Source: Candidatus Thorarchaeota archaeon SMTZ1-45 (lineage in GTDB: Archaea > Asgardarchaeota > Thorarchaeia > Thorarchaeales > Thorarchaeaceae). Taken from it: a stretch of 64,000 nucleotides of DNA. Position numbers and translations under genes: made by a program. The notes below the pieces were generated by a model, which was not told the origin of the DNA, did no database searches, and saw only the letters and a program-made list of their open reading frames with translations. The stretch covers positions 18,839 to 82,838 of the forward strand of contig LRSL01000086.1 in assembly GCA_001563335.1 (NCBI GenBank), written 5' to 3'. Below, piece after piece: positions 20,401-28,549 of the stretch; position 1 is the first letter of the stretch, and each line of letters begins with the position of its first letter.

Positions 20401-20498
20401 CTAATCAGTTGGGACTCAAGGGTACAACTGTATTTAGAGATGGATGTCTAGGCGGAGTTCAGGTCTTGTATCCAGGATGTCAAAATTGCGATTCCTAG
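17493..20498 (+). CDS. nrdJ: Adenosylcobalamin-dependent (class II) ribonucleoside-diphosphate reductase containing an intein
   Basis: N-terminal ATP-cone, KSGGGTGFSFSRLRPVGS, NPC...EQPLMPYESCVLGSINL, TVAPTGSISLIAQTSSGIEP. Confidence 0.95.
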   Translation: MKVEKRDKRIVEFDDSKIEAAITKAFESINADTGPVRGLTKEVVQIIHEKERDVIHIEEIQDIVEDTLMLRGFTEIARRYMKYREKHNEARKILQMMGVVDDLKFGPNAATVLSRYLLKDEEGNPTETPSQLFRRVSGAVASIEKKYDKNADVREYDDLFYYMMANLEFLPNSPTLFNAGTEIGQCSACFVLPIEDNMDSIFTSLKHMAVVQKSGGGTGFSFSRLRPVGSTVGTTGGVASGPISFMRVYDTATEIIKQGGRRRGANMAILRCDHPDIMEFIACKSDKQTFRNFNISVALTSEFINALQGDKEINLVAPHNGVKIQSIRARVIFDAIVYNAWSTGDPGIVFIDRINDEHPLGGELIESTNPCVSGNTIVSTDVGLLSIQDVPGVIKTAKKLVYCLKTKEGYQVKVTNDHRILTTTGWKQAGDLSKGDFICLQSTEGGFGKTGNLRIGQILGWYVGDGWNTGTDQRATLAFYGDDKGKLAQYFCDIVNEELESDLVVIKSKNREEVRSRRILNLVQEWGMESKEISNPILSSSADCQRGFLQGLFTADGSIQGKPEKGISVRLSQSNLDSLRSVQIMLLNFGIASKIYDNRRREQMRLLPDSKGEPKHYKTKANHELVISKENIVKFRDQIGFLLEYKQSRLVKGLDSLSIRGPYKENFLARFESLTPQLEEDVFDIVGTPHCGFVGNGIVVHNCGEQPLMPYESCVLGSINLSRMVKDGEIDWSRLEEVVKLAVRFLDNIIDLNVYPVLEIEQVTKANRKIGLGIMGFAELLIKLRNPYDSEKGLEKAEEVMSFIRQKAERASSELAKIRGNFENFALLKKRNRWKRNASLITVAPTGSISLIAQTSSGIEPLFAIAHSRMLAEGIHLSEVSPLFERVAVERGFWNDEIEHEVARSGSVQQIDGVPDDIKQVFKAAHEISPEWHVRMQAAFQKHTDNAVSKTVNLPNSATTEDVEQIFLLANQLGLKGTTVFRDGCLGGVQVLYPGCQNCDS
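18603..19598 (+). mobile_element. Intein (332 aa) with LAGLIDADG-type homing endonuclease motifs
   Basis: N-junction NP|CVSGNTIVST, C-junction GIVVHN|CGEQP; ILGWYVGDGW and FLQGLFTADGSI motifs. Confidence 0.95.
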
Positions 20499-20508
20499 AG
20501 ACCATTGC

Positions 20509-21348
20509 TCAGGTGGACCGCTTGGCTTCTTCATCAATGATGGAACGTCTAGTATTGATCAGCTTGTTATATGTGCTTTTGAGAGCTTTTTCAGCGTCAA
20601 AGAACCATAGTTGTTTTGCTAACAACCATTTGGTCTTTGATTCTCGAAAGCTACGTGACAGTTGTGTATAGTTCGTCTTCAGCTGTCCGATTACTACTGT
20701 AGAGTCCTTGCACCGATCACGAAGAGATCGGATCTTTTCCTCTAATGGAGCTAAGTCCTTAGCGAGTGTTCGCTCAACAGCATCTCTGATATGGCTGTTT
20801 CCGTTCAGGTTGATAATCCTGATACGAGACCAGCGCAACGTATTTCCTCCATTTTCACGAACGAGTCTACTAAACTCGCTAGAGTCGATCAATACTCGTT
20901 CATTTTCAGAACCTAGAATTCTTCTTCGTTCTCTTGACCTGAGTAGTGGGAAGAGAATCACACCTGGCCTGAGGCGGACCCCAGGAGTTTTCCTTATTAG
21001 TCTCTCAACGTATTTTTTCTGTTGTGCAGTTGGATTACTAAAACTGAATGAAACAATCGAATAGACGCGATTTTCATATGATTCCTCCAGCTTCATTCGG
21101 GCTGTCGGTATCTTTCGAGTTTTAATGAATGATGTAACAGGTTGATTTTGAAGAATTGTGTCATGAAGTTCGGAATATCCATGAACAATAAACACACCTT
21201 TCCGGATTCGTTGAACACCTTCTACTGCCGAGAGTTTCCTAGACACACCTTTAGTTCCGTCAGGAGAACCTAATAGAATGATTAATCGAGAATCACCTTT
21301 CAATTCGGAGGCATCTGGGAGGATGCCTTCTACACTGGCTTCGGTCAT
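20509..21348 (-). CDS. Unknown 279-aa protein with C-terminal coiled coil
   Basis: Complete ORF; two ferredoxin-like-looking halves (LIILLGSPDGTKGVSRKLSAVEGVQRIRKGVFIV; VYSIVSFSFSNPTAQQKKYVERLIRKTPGVRLRPGVILFPL). Confidence 0.7.
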   Translation of the reverse strand: MTEASVEGILPDASELKGDSRLIILLGSPDGTKGVSRKLSAVEGVQRIRKGVFIVHGYSELHDTILQNQPVTSFIKTRKIPTARMKLEESYENRVYSIVSFSFSNPTAQQKKYVERLIRKTPGVRLRPGVILFPLLRSRERRRILGSENERVLIDSSEFSRLVRENGGNTLRWSRIRIINLNGNSHIRDAVERTLAKDLAPLEEKIRSLRDRCKDSTVVIGQLKTNYTQLSRSFRESKTKWLLAKQLWFFDAEKALKSTYNKLINTRRSIIDEEAKRST

Positions 21349-21613
21349 TTTCTATAGCACATTTGTCCTTCAAACAACAGCAAAAGGTATTCAAAGGTCA
21401 TTGGTGACACATTTGAGCGACTGCAATAATCGTTAATATCTTTGTCTGGCATGTTTAAATACTTGTATTTTAGTAAATATTTTTGATAACCTTATAAATG
21501 AAATTTAGGACTTTCATAGTAATTTTTTTCAATTTTAAGGGATAAGAAAATGAGTTTCTGTAACTAGAATAACTTTACTCTTTATTCGACACACATTGTT
21601 TGAGGTGACATCT

Positions 21614-21694
21614 ATGCACTTCGATGATGAAGATCTTTGGGATAGTGATGACGACTTCGACGATGACTGGGAAGACGACGACGACGACTGGTAG
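21614..21694 (+). CDS. Hyper-acidic microprotein (26 aa): MHFDDEDLWDSDDDFDDDWEDDDDDW
   Basis: Not in the ORF track; GAGGTGA Shine-Dalgarno-like sequence ~7 bp upstream. Confidence 0.65.
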   Translation: MHFDDEDLWDSDDDFDDDWEDDDDDW

Positions 21695-21766
21695 GTCGAG
21701 GTTGGTTAGTCGGTCTCGATAGAACTCTTCCGGTCCAATCTTATCCCAGACTTGGACGTGAATGCT

Positions 21767-21832
21767 ATGGCTAAAAAGAAACCAGCAGCAAAAAAATCGA
21801 CCAAAACTGAAACTAAGAAAAAGAAGAAGTAA
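21767..21832 (+). CDS. Hyper-basic microprotein (21 aa): MAKKKPAAKKSTKTETKKKKK
   Basis: Not in the ORF track; in-frame GTG at 21758 is an alternative start; immediately followed by terminator. Confidence 0.55.
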   Translation: MAKKKPAAKKSTKTETKKKKK

Positions 21833-21844
21833 CAATATAGGACC

Positions 21845-21883
21845 GGGAGAAGTCTATCAGACTTCCCCGTTCTTCCTTTTTTT
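21845..21883. terminator. Terminator hairpin plus T-tract
   Basis: GGGAGAAGTCT-ATC-AGACTTCCCC then CTTCCTTTTTTT. Confidence 0.75.
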
Positions 21884-21890
21884 ACATCGT

Positions 21891-23846
21891 TTATTTTGCG
21901 TGTTTAATTTCTTCAACAGATTCTGGGTTCACTAGGGATGAGGTATCACCCGGATCTTCTCCCAAATAGGCAGCTCGGATCATTCTCCGCATCACTTTGG
22001 CGTTTCTTGTTTTAGGTAGATCAGAAACAAAAAGAACATCACGAGGAGTAAGTGGTTTACCCATTGCTATAGCCACAGATTGCTTGAGCTCCTCTCTTAG
22101 TTTCTCAGATGGTTCAACTCCAGGATTAAGGACACAAAATACAACAAGTTCATTGAGCTTGATTTTGTGCGGCACGCCTATCGTTGCAGCCTCAGCTACA
22201 GCAGGATTACTCACAAGAACTGACTCAGCCTCTGCAGGTCCAAAGCGCTTGCCTGCCACTTTGATGATATCATCAGACCTACCAAGAATATACCAAAGTC
22301 CATCTGAGTCAATCGCGGCAAAGTCCCCATGGACCCAAGTATTTTTCCAACGAGACCAGTATGTGTTTTCATATCTCTCGGGATTCTTCCAAAATCCACG
22401 GGTCATTCCTATCCAGGGTGATTTGATAACGAGTTCTCCAACTTTATTTCGTACAGGAGTTCCATCCTCATCAAACACGTCTGCGGCAATTCCAGGACAA
22501 GGTCCAGAAAATGCACAAGCCTTCAAGGGCAATAGAGGGTTTCCCATCACAATACCACCTGAGATTTCTGTGCCACCAGAATAGTTGATTATTGGTATTC
22601 TCTTCATCCCTACTTTCTCGAAAAGCCACATCCAAGGATCGGGATTCCATGGTTCGCCAGTGGAGCCAAAGTAACGAAGTGAAGAGAGATTGTGCGGCTT
22701 AATTGGGTCTTCTCCATGGGTCATCAACAATCGAATCAGTGTTGGGGATACTCCAAGTATCGAAACCTTATGTTTCTCAACAATCTCCCAAAGGCGTCCA
22801 GGATGCGGGTAGTCAGGAGCACCATCATAAAGGAAAAAGGTCCCTCCCAGAATCAAAGCCCCAAATACCAGCCAAGGCCCCATCATCCACCCCATGTCAG
22901 TCATCCAGTAAATCAGCTCACCAGGGTGCAAGTCTGTTCCAAAAGCCATGTCTTGAGCTGATTTAATTGGAAATCCACAATGGGTGTGTACTGCTCCTTT
23001 TGCCAGTCCCGTAGTGCCAGAGGTGTAGATAATCATCATAGGCGATTCTGCATCTGTTATCTCTGTACTAGCTGAATCAGATTGGTCAGAAATGAGGTCG
23101 TGCCACCAATAGTCTCGCTTAGGCTTCATTTCAATTGATACTTCAGTCAGATTCAGAACAATCATATGTTCCAATGAGGATATCTTTTCAGCAGCCTCAT
23201 CTGCGATTGGTTTCATGGGAATAGTCTTGCCTCTGCGGATAGCCCCATCAACTGTGAAAATTGCTTTGGCATCAGCATCACCCAATCGGTCGACAATTGC
23301 ATTAACTCCAAATCCTGAGAATAGTGGGAGGATTATGCCGCCAATTTTAGCTATTGCTAGTAGCGCAACTGTAATCTCAGGAATCATTGGCATGTAAATT
23401 CCAATTGAATCGCCTAATCCAAGTCCAAGTTCGCGGAGTGCATTTGCTGTCTTATTCACCTCTCGATACAAATCACCATATGTCATTGAACGAGTTGCAC
23501 CATCTTCGCCCTCCCATATCAGTGCAAGTTGTGTTTCAGTATTTGTGCCCATGTATTTATCTATGCAATTGTGAATAATGTTCAGCTTCCCATTGACACA
23601 CCAACGTGGCCATGCAATACCATTTGAGAGATCCACAACTTGGTCATAAGGTTCATAGAACTCAATATTAAGAAACTTCAGAAGTGCGTCTGTAAACCAT
23701 GCCACATCCTCTGTCGAACGTTGCATGAGTTCATCAAAGTCTTCTATTTCATGCAACTTCATGAATCTCGTGAGGTTGGCCTTTTCTACATGTTCCGATG
23801 TAGGTCGCCAGACGATCTCGCCTCCAAACTCAAAGGTCTCTTTCAA
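21891..23846 (-). CDS. Acyl/acetyl-CoA synthetase (AMP-forming)
   Basis: MIIYTSGTTGLAKGAVHTH, YWMTDMGWMMGPW, WYILGRSDDIIKVAGKRFGPAEAES, KTRNAKVMRRMIR. Confidence 0.94.
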   Translation of the reverse strand: MKETFEFGGEIVWRPTSEHVEKANLTRFMKLHEIEDFDELMQRSTEDVAWFTDALLKFLNIEFYEPYDQVVDLSNGIAWPRWCVNGKLNIIHNCIDKYMGTNTETQLALIWEGEDGATRSMTYGDLYREVNKTANALRELGLGLGDSIGIYMPMIPEITVALLAIAKIGGIILPLFSGFGVNAIVDRLGDADAKAIFTVDGAIRRGKTIPMKPIADEAAEKISSLEHMIVLNLTEVSIEMKPKRDYWWHDLISDQSDSASTEITDAESPMMIIYTSGTTGLAKGAVHTHCGFPIKSAQDMAFGTDLHPGELIYWMTDMGWMMGPWLVFGALILGGTFFLYDGAPDYPHPGRLWEIVEKHKVSILGVSPTLIRLLMTHGEDPIKPHNLSSLRYFGSTGEPWNPDPWMWLFEKVGMKRIPIINYSGGTEISGGIVMGNPLLPLKACAFSGPCPGIAADVFDEDGTPVRNKVGELVIKSPWIGMTRGFWKNPERYENTYWSRWKNTWVHGDFAAIDSDGLWYILGRSDDIIKVAGKRFGPAEAESVLVSNPAVAEAATIGVPHKIKLNELVVFCVLNPGVEPSEKLREELKQSVAIAMGKPLTPRDVLFVSDLPKTRNAKVMRRMIRAAYLGEDPGDTSSLVNPESVEEIKHAK

Positions 23847-24000
23847 TTAATACACTCCTCTTGGTTTGATTCTGCAAGCTGCAACTCTCCCAATATGGAC
23901 ATTCACCTATTTCACGGTAGTGATTTAGAAATAACCAAAGTTAGAGAGAAAAATCGAACTTGTTCACAGCATGTTTCGTGATTTCAAGATTGCAAGACTT

Positions 24001-24102
24001 TTACTTTCTACACCATTTTTCGCACTTGAAAGCTAGTTCTTCTTCGCGATACAACAGATTACATTCTTTGCAAAGAAAAAGACCGTTCACTTTCTTTGTC
24101 AT
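24001..24102 (-). CDS. Cys-rich micro-ORF (33 aa): MTKKVNGLFLCKECNLLYREEELAFKCEKWCRK
   Basis: Not in the ORF track; CxxC...CxxxC zinc-binding-like spacing. Confidence 0.6.
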   Translation of the reverse strand: MTKKVNGLFLCKECNLLYREEELAFKCEKWCRK

Positions 24103-24195
24103 ACGAAAAAGAGTTTCATGATTTCTTTAGTTTGATGGTATGATTATTACTAAGATGGGAAATCTCAAATCATTCTGGTAATTCAATCCTAAAAT

Positions 24196-24540
24196 GTGAT
24201 TGTCATGTCAATTGGGTCATATCCAGATTGTATAACAAAACTGCCAAAAGCTAAGATACCTTTTCCAGGAGTTCAAGCATGGATTTCTCAGGGCAATGAG
24301 TCTCAAGTTGGGTTCTTTGAGATAGAACCAATCGGGGTCGTACCTCCGCATAGTCACAAGGCACAATATGGCTTTGTTATTGAGGGAGAGATGCTACTGA
24401 CAATTGGTGATGTTACCAAACTCTACAAAAAAGGTGATTCATACTATATACCTGAAGGGGTTGTACATTCAGCAGAGTTCAAAACATTTTGTAGAGTAAT
24501 GGATTTCTTTGCTGAACCTAAAAGGTATGAAACTGAATAA
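24196..24540 (+). CDS. Cupin-domain protein
   Basis: GVVPPHSHKAQYGFVIEGEMLLTIGD...KKGDSYYIPEGVVHSAE. Confidence 0.9.
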   Translation: MIVMSIGSYPDCITKLPKAKIPFPGVQAWISQGNESQVGFFEIEPIGVVPPHSHKAQYGFVIEGEMLLTIGDVTKLYKKGDSYYIPEGVVHSAEFKTFCRVMDFFAEPKRYETE

Positions 24541-24640
24541 GCTGACTATTCTTTTTCATCAAATGTTATTCAAAACCTTGGTTATGAAGAAACCTGTTTA
24601 CCACTTCATTTTTTATCTGGTAGCGCAACGATGAGTTTAT

Positions 24641-24679
24641 ATGAATCCTGATTCATTATTAAATTGAATCAATATTCAA
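24641..24679. promoter_or_regulatory. Tandem operator-like palindromes upstream of NifX-like gene
   Basis: ATGAATC-CT-GATTCAT (24641-24656) and TTGAAT-CAAT-ATTCAA (24664-24679). Confidence 0.6.
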
Positions 24680-24682
24680 TAT

Positions 24683-25165
24683 ATGTTGGTGTTAATCATG
24701 ACAAAGATTTGCGTTACTTCATCAGGGACAACATTGGACTCTATGGTTGACCCTCGATTTGGTAGGTGTGCTTACTTCATCATTGCAGATCCTGAAACAT
24801 ATGACTTTGAAGCAGTGCCAAATGAAGCTGCAAGTTTTGCAGGTGGTGCAGGAATCAGGGCGGCTCAGATTGTTGTCGCCAAGAATGTTGAGGCGATCCT
24901 CACAGGTAGTGTTGGCCCTAATGCATTCCCGGCATTACAGGATGCAGGAGTTAGAATACTTGCTGGAGTATCAGGCACTGTAAGGTCCGCAATAGAGAGC
25001 TATAACAAAGATGTATTCCAGGAACTGACAACCCCGGGTCCTTCAAATGTTGGAAGAGGACAGGGGGGTCCTGGTCGTGGACTGGGAATGGGCTATGGAT
25101 ATGGATTGGGAATGGGTCGTGCTGGGGGTGGGCGAGGTCGCCATAGAGGAGGGAGGAATAGGTGA
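24683..25165 (+). CDS. NifX/NafY-type dinitrogenase iron-molybdenum cofactor-binding family protein with Gly-rich tail (possible start 24698)
   Basis: SGTTLDSMVDPRFGRCAYFIIAD; GRGQGGPGRGLGMGYGYGLGMG tail. Confidence 0.88.
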   Translation: MLVLIMTKICVTSSGTTLDSMVDPRFGRCAYFIIADPETYDFEAVPNEAASFAGGAGIRAAQIVVAKNVEAILTGSVGPNAFPALQDAGVRILAGVSGTVRSAIESYNKDVFQELTTPGPSNVGRGQGGPGRGLGMGYGYGLGMGRAGGGRGRHRGGRNR

Positions 25166-25530
25166 CAACTAGAATACTTATCCCTACACATGACATGGAA
25201 GGTACTGAGATTGCGGACCACTTTGGAAGAGCACCCTATTTTGCAGTGATTGATCTAGATGTGAAAGGAAACACAATTGAAATAAGAGTACACCCAAACA
25301 CAGGCGAACATTCAGGCGGAAGAGGACATGCTCATAGCAACGTCCAGAAGTATCAACCTCAAGCTGTAATTGTGTATGGAATGGGACCTCGTGGAATCGT
25401 GAGTTTTCAATCTCAGAATATCGCAGTTCTTAAGGCAAACAGCAGGTTCGTTCATGAGATTGTTCAAGCTTATCAGCGAAACGAGTTAGAAGAACTAACC
25501 GAGGGCTGTGCAGAAGCCCACCACAGATAA
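25162..25530 (+). CDS. NifX/NafY-type protein 2
   Basis: GTEIADHFGRAPYFAVIDLD; overlaps previous CDS by 4 nt. Confidence 0.86.
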   Translation: MTTRILIPTHDMEGTEIADHFGRAPYFAVIDLDVKGNTIEIRVHPNTGEHSGGRGHAHSNVQKYQPQAVIVYGMGPRGIVSFQSQNIAVLKANSRFVHEIVQAYQRNELEELTEGCAEAHHR

Positions 25531-26404
25531 ATTGGGACAAATGGATCATGGGCGTGATTCATTGATTGTCACAATTGCATCAGGAAAGGGTGGTACTGGA
25601 AAGACCACGGTGGCAGTAAATCTTGCTCTTTCATTGAACCATACATACTTGTTTGACTGTGATGTTGAGGAGCCTAATGTTCATACTCTACTTCATCCAA
25701 GAAATGTCACATCTGAAGAGGTGACTGTATTAACTCCTGAAGTAGATCATAATCTGTGTACATTTTGTAGGAAATGTAGCGAATTCTGTCAGTTCAATGC
25801 GATTTTCGTTGGCAAGACCAATGTATTAGTATATGACAAGATATGTCATTCATGTGGAGGTTGTGCTCTCATCTGTCCTGAAAGTGCAATAAGAGAGCGA
25901 GCACGGACTGTAGGATCCATCAAATCAAGTAAAGTAGATGATGTGAGTCTTGTTTACGGAGAGTTGAATATCGGAGAACCTATGGCGGTTCCAGTAATCA
26001 AAGCTGTCAAAGCGCACATTGTGAATAATGCAATCAATATCCTTGATGCACCTCCAGGAACATCATGTACCGTTATTGAAACAGTGCAAGAAAGCGACTA
26101 TGTTGTGTTGGTGACTGAACCAACGCCATTTGGATTACACGACCTTATGATGACCATTGATGTAGTTAATAGAATTGGTGTGCCATACGGTGTTGTAATC
26201 AATAGATCTACCATAGGGAACGATAATACAGCTAAGTTTCTGAAAGAAAAGAGAATTCCAATCCTCATGGAAATCCCTTTTGAGAAGCGTATAGCCAAAC
26301 TCTATTCCAGAGGCATTCCATTCGTCAAGGAACTCACAGAATACCGTGAAAAGTTACAGGAGATGATGAAGTCTATTCAGGAGATTGTGAATAATGACAA
26401 ATGA
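25508..26404 (+). CDS. MinD-family P-loop ATPase with inserted 2x[4Fe-4S] ferredoxin domain (1)
   Basis: SGKGGTGKTTVAVNLA; CTFCRKCSEFC and CHSCGGCALICP. Confidence 0.93.
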   Translation: MQKPTTDKLGQMDHGRDSLIVTIASGKGGTGKTTVAVNLALSLNHTYLFDCDVEEPNVHTLLHPRNVTSEEVTVLTPEVDHNLCTFCRKCSEFCQFNAIFVGKTNVLVYDKICHSCGGCALICPESAIRERARTVGSIKSSKVDDVSLVYGELNIGEPMAVPVIKAVKAHIVNNAINILDAPPGTSCTVIETVQESDYVVLVTEPTPFGLHDLMMTIDVVNRIGVPYGVVINRSTIGNDNTAKFLKEKRIPILMEIPFEKRIAKLYSRGIPFVKELTEYREKLQEMMKSIQEIVNNDK

Positions 26405-27266
26405 GGTGGCGGTTATCAGTGGGAAAGGTGGTACTGGAAAGACCACAATAGCTGCTGCATTTGCTGCAATAGCAAGCAACATAGTGATGGCTGATTGCGA
26501 TGTTGATGCACCTGATTTACACATCCTCCTGCAACCAAATATGGAAAAGACTGAGGAATTCATCAGCTCGAAAATCGCACTCATAGATGAAGGTTCATGC
26601 ACATACTGTAACCTTTGCCAAACACATTGTCGTTTTGATGCAGTTGATCCACCAGATATTAACTCAATATCATGTGAAGGGTGTGGAGTGTGTGAGTATA
26701 TATGTCCGGAGAGAGCCATCATGATGCGTGACAAGGTTTCTGGTCATATTCATGAATCATCGACCCACTTTGGACCCATGGTTCATGCGAAATTATTGCC
26801 AGGGGAGGGCAATTCAGGCAAGCTTGTAACTGAGGTGCGTAAACGTAGTGTAAAGTTTGCAGAAAGGCTTGGAAATGAGATGGTGTTGATTGATGGATCT
26901 CCTGGAATTGGGTGTCCGGTCATTGCTACAGTATCAGGACTGCAATTGGGAATTGTCGTCACTGAGCCAACATTATCAGGCATACATGATTTGAAGAGAG
27001 TATTAGACCTGATGAAACAATTATGGGTCAGACCAGCTATTATCATCAACAAGTACGATATCAATCTTGATAATTCTAGAGTTATTGAGAGATTCTGTCT
27101 AGATAATAGTATTGAGATTCTTGGAAAATTACCCTTCGATACGATAATGACTGAATCCATGATTGAAGGAATGACTCTTCCAGAATACTCTCCTAAACAC
27201 AATCTCGTGAAATCCTTGCAAAGAATGTGGAAAAGGATTGAAAATATGATGAGAATGAATCCCTAG
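26394..27266 (+). CDS. MinD-family P-loop ATPase with inserted ferredoxin domain (2)
   Basis: SGKGGTGKTTIAAAFA; CTYCNLCQTHC and CEGCGVCEYICP. Confidence 0.93.
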   Translation: MTNEVAVISGKGGTGKTTIAAAFAAIASNIVMADCDVDAPDLHILLQPNMEKTEEFISSKIALIDEGSCTYCNLCQTHCRFDAVDPPDINSISCEGCGVCEYICPERAIMMRDKVSGHIHESSTHFGPMVHAKLLPGEGNSGKLVTEVRKRSVKFAERLGNEMVLIDGSPGIGCPVIATVSGLQLGIVVTEPTLSGIHDLKRVLDLMKQLWVRPAIIINKYDINLDNSRVIERFCLDNSIEILGKLPFDTIMTESMIEGMTLPEYSPKHNLVKSLQRMWKRIENMMRMNP

Positions 27267-27276
27267 TGTAGATGTT

Positions 27277-27693
27277 CTAAGGAGAGTCGTATCGTTTCCA
27301 TCGCAACCTAGGAGAACCACAATTTGGACATGCATTTTGTTTGTCCTTCTCCATATCTAATCGATGGCCACAGTCGATACACTGAAGTCCCCCAGAACCA
27401 TCTCCCAACACATAACGACCACCCTCAATTCGTAATACTTGGCCCTCCACTATTCCCTGAGCAATCTTGTTGCGAGCTGATGCCAGTATTCTGTTAAATG
27501 TTGGTTGACTGATTTTCATTATTGTGCATGCTTCTCGTTGATTCATCCCTTCGTAATCAGCAAGACGGACAGCTTCAAACTCGTCAACAGTAAGAAGTAT
27601 TTCGTCAAGATCTTTAGCTGGTATTCCAGCTGGCTTGTAGACGGAAACTGTTGGTTCTCTATGGACAAATCGATGTCTTTTCCGACGAGGCAT
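27277..27693 (-). CDS. DUF134-family HTH protein with C-terminal zinc ribbon
   Basis: DEFEAVRLADYEGMNQREACTIMKISQPTFNRILASARNKIAQGIVEG; CIDCGHRLDMEKDKQNACPNCG. Confidence 0.88.
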   Translation of the reverse strand: MPRRKRHRFVHREPTVSVYKPAGIPAKDLDEILLTVDEFEAVRLADYEGMNQREACTIMKISQPTFNRILASARNKIAQGIVEGQVLRIEGGRYVLGDGSGGLQCIDCGHRLDMEKDKQNACPNCGSPRLRWKRYDSP

Positions 27694-27744
27694 GGTGCAT
27701 TTATCGATTCAAGGCACCAAAAGGATTCCGGTCAATTCGCAAAT

Positions 27745-28491
27745 CTATATAGCCATGCCTCCATCCACCGATAGACAAGTGCCAGTACAGAACTCAGCAG
27801 TGGCTAAATACAGGATTCTCTCTGCAATCTCTTCAGGTCGACCAAAACGTCTGAGCGGTTGGCGCTCAATGAACTCTCTTCTCGCAGCCTCTGAATCAGG
27901 GAATTTTGATAGTCGATCTTTTAGAGAAGGAGTATCAGTTGTGCCTGGACAGATGCAATTGACGCGTATCCTATCATCCATGTAGTCAATAGCTATTGCA
28001 CGGGTGAGAGAAATTAGTGCACCCTTTGATGCTGTGTAGGCGGCTCTATCTTTTGCTCCCATCAAAGCGACTGCAGATGCCACATTGATAATAGTACCTT
28101 CTGTCTTTCTCAAATGAGGGATTGCAAATTTTGATAGAAGATAAACACCTCGAACATTAACTGCCATTGTACGATCCCAGTCCTCTGGACTTGTATTGTC
28201 CACCTTACCTGGAACCACAACTCCTGCATTATTCACCAAGATGTCTAGTTGACCATATCTTTCAATGGTCTCAGACATAATCTACCGATCCATTTCGAGT
28301 TCAGACACATCGCCCTCGATGAATATGGACTCACTACCAAGTGACTGAATCTTCCTAGTAACATTCAATCCAGAATCAGATATGTCTGCAACTACAACAT
28401 TTGCACCATTTTGTGCAAACAAAATAGATGTTGCTTCATCTATACCTGCACCAGCTACTGTTATTATGGTGGTCTTGCCGCTTAACTTCAT
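27745..28491 (-). pseudogene. Short-chain dehydrogenase/reductase broken by an in-frame TAG with damaged Rossmann glycines
   Basis: Same frame either side of TAG at 28282-28284: ...GDVSELEMDR*IMSETIERYGQLDILVNNAG...; TVAGAGID instead of TGxxxGIG. Confidence 0.8.
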
Positions 28492-28549
28492 CTATTACAC
28501 CGCTCCACTAGACAACTCCTCGATTATGAAACTTCACCTATTATAGCGA

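Noticed and set aside
20509-21348. Calling this a Cas2 protein
   Set aside because: Resemblance is vague and no CRISPR or cas genes are nearby; left as unknown.
21575-21835. Antisense 86-aa ORF MLLLLFLSFSFGRFFCC...
   Set aside because: It is the complement of the Asp- and Lys-codon runs of the two microproteins; composition is an artefact.
28282-28284. In-frame TAG in the SDR as pyrrolysine or programmed readthrough
   Set aside because: Ordinary intact genes here, e.g. thrC (ends 7709), stop with TAG, and the same gene also lost two essential glycines, so decay is simpler.
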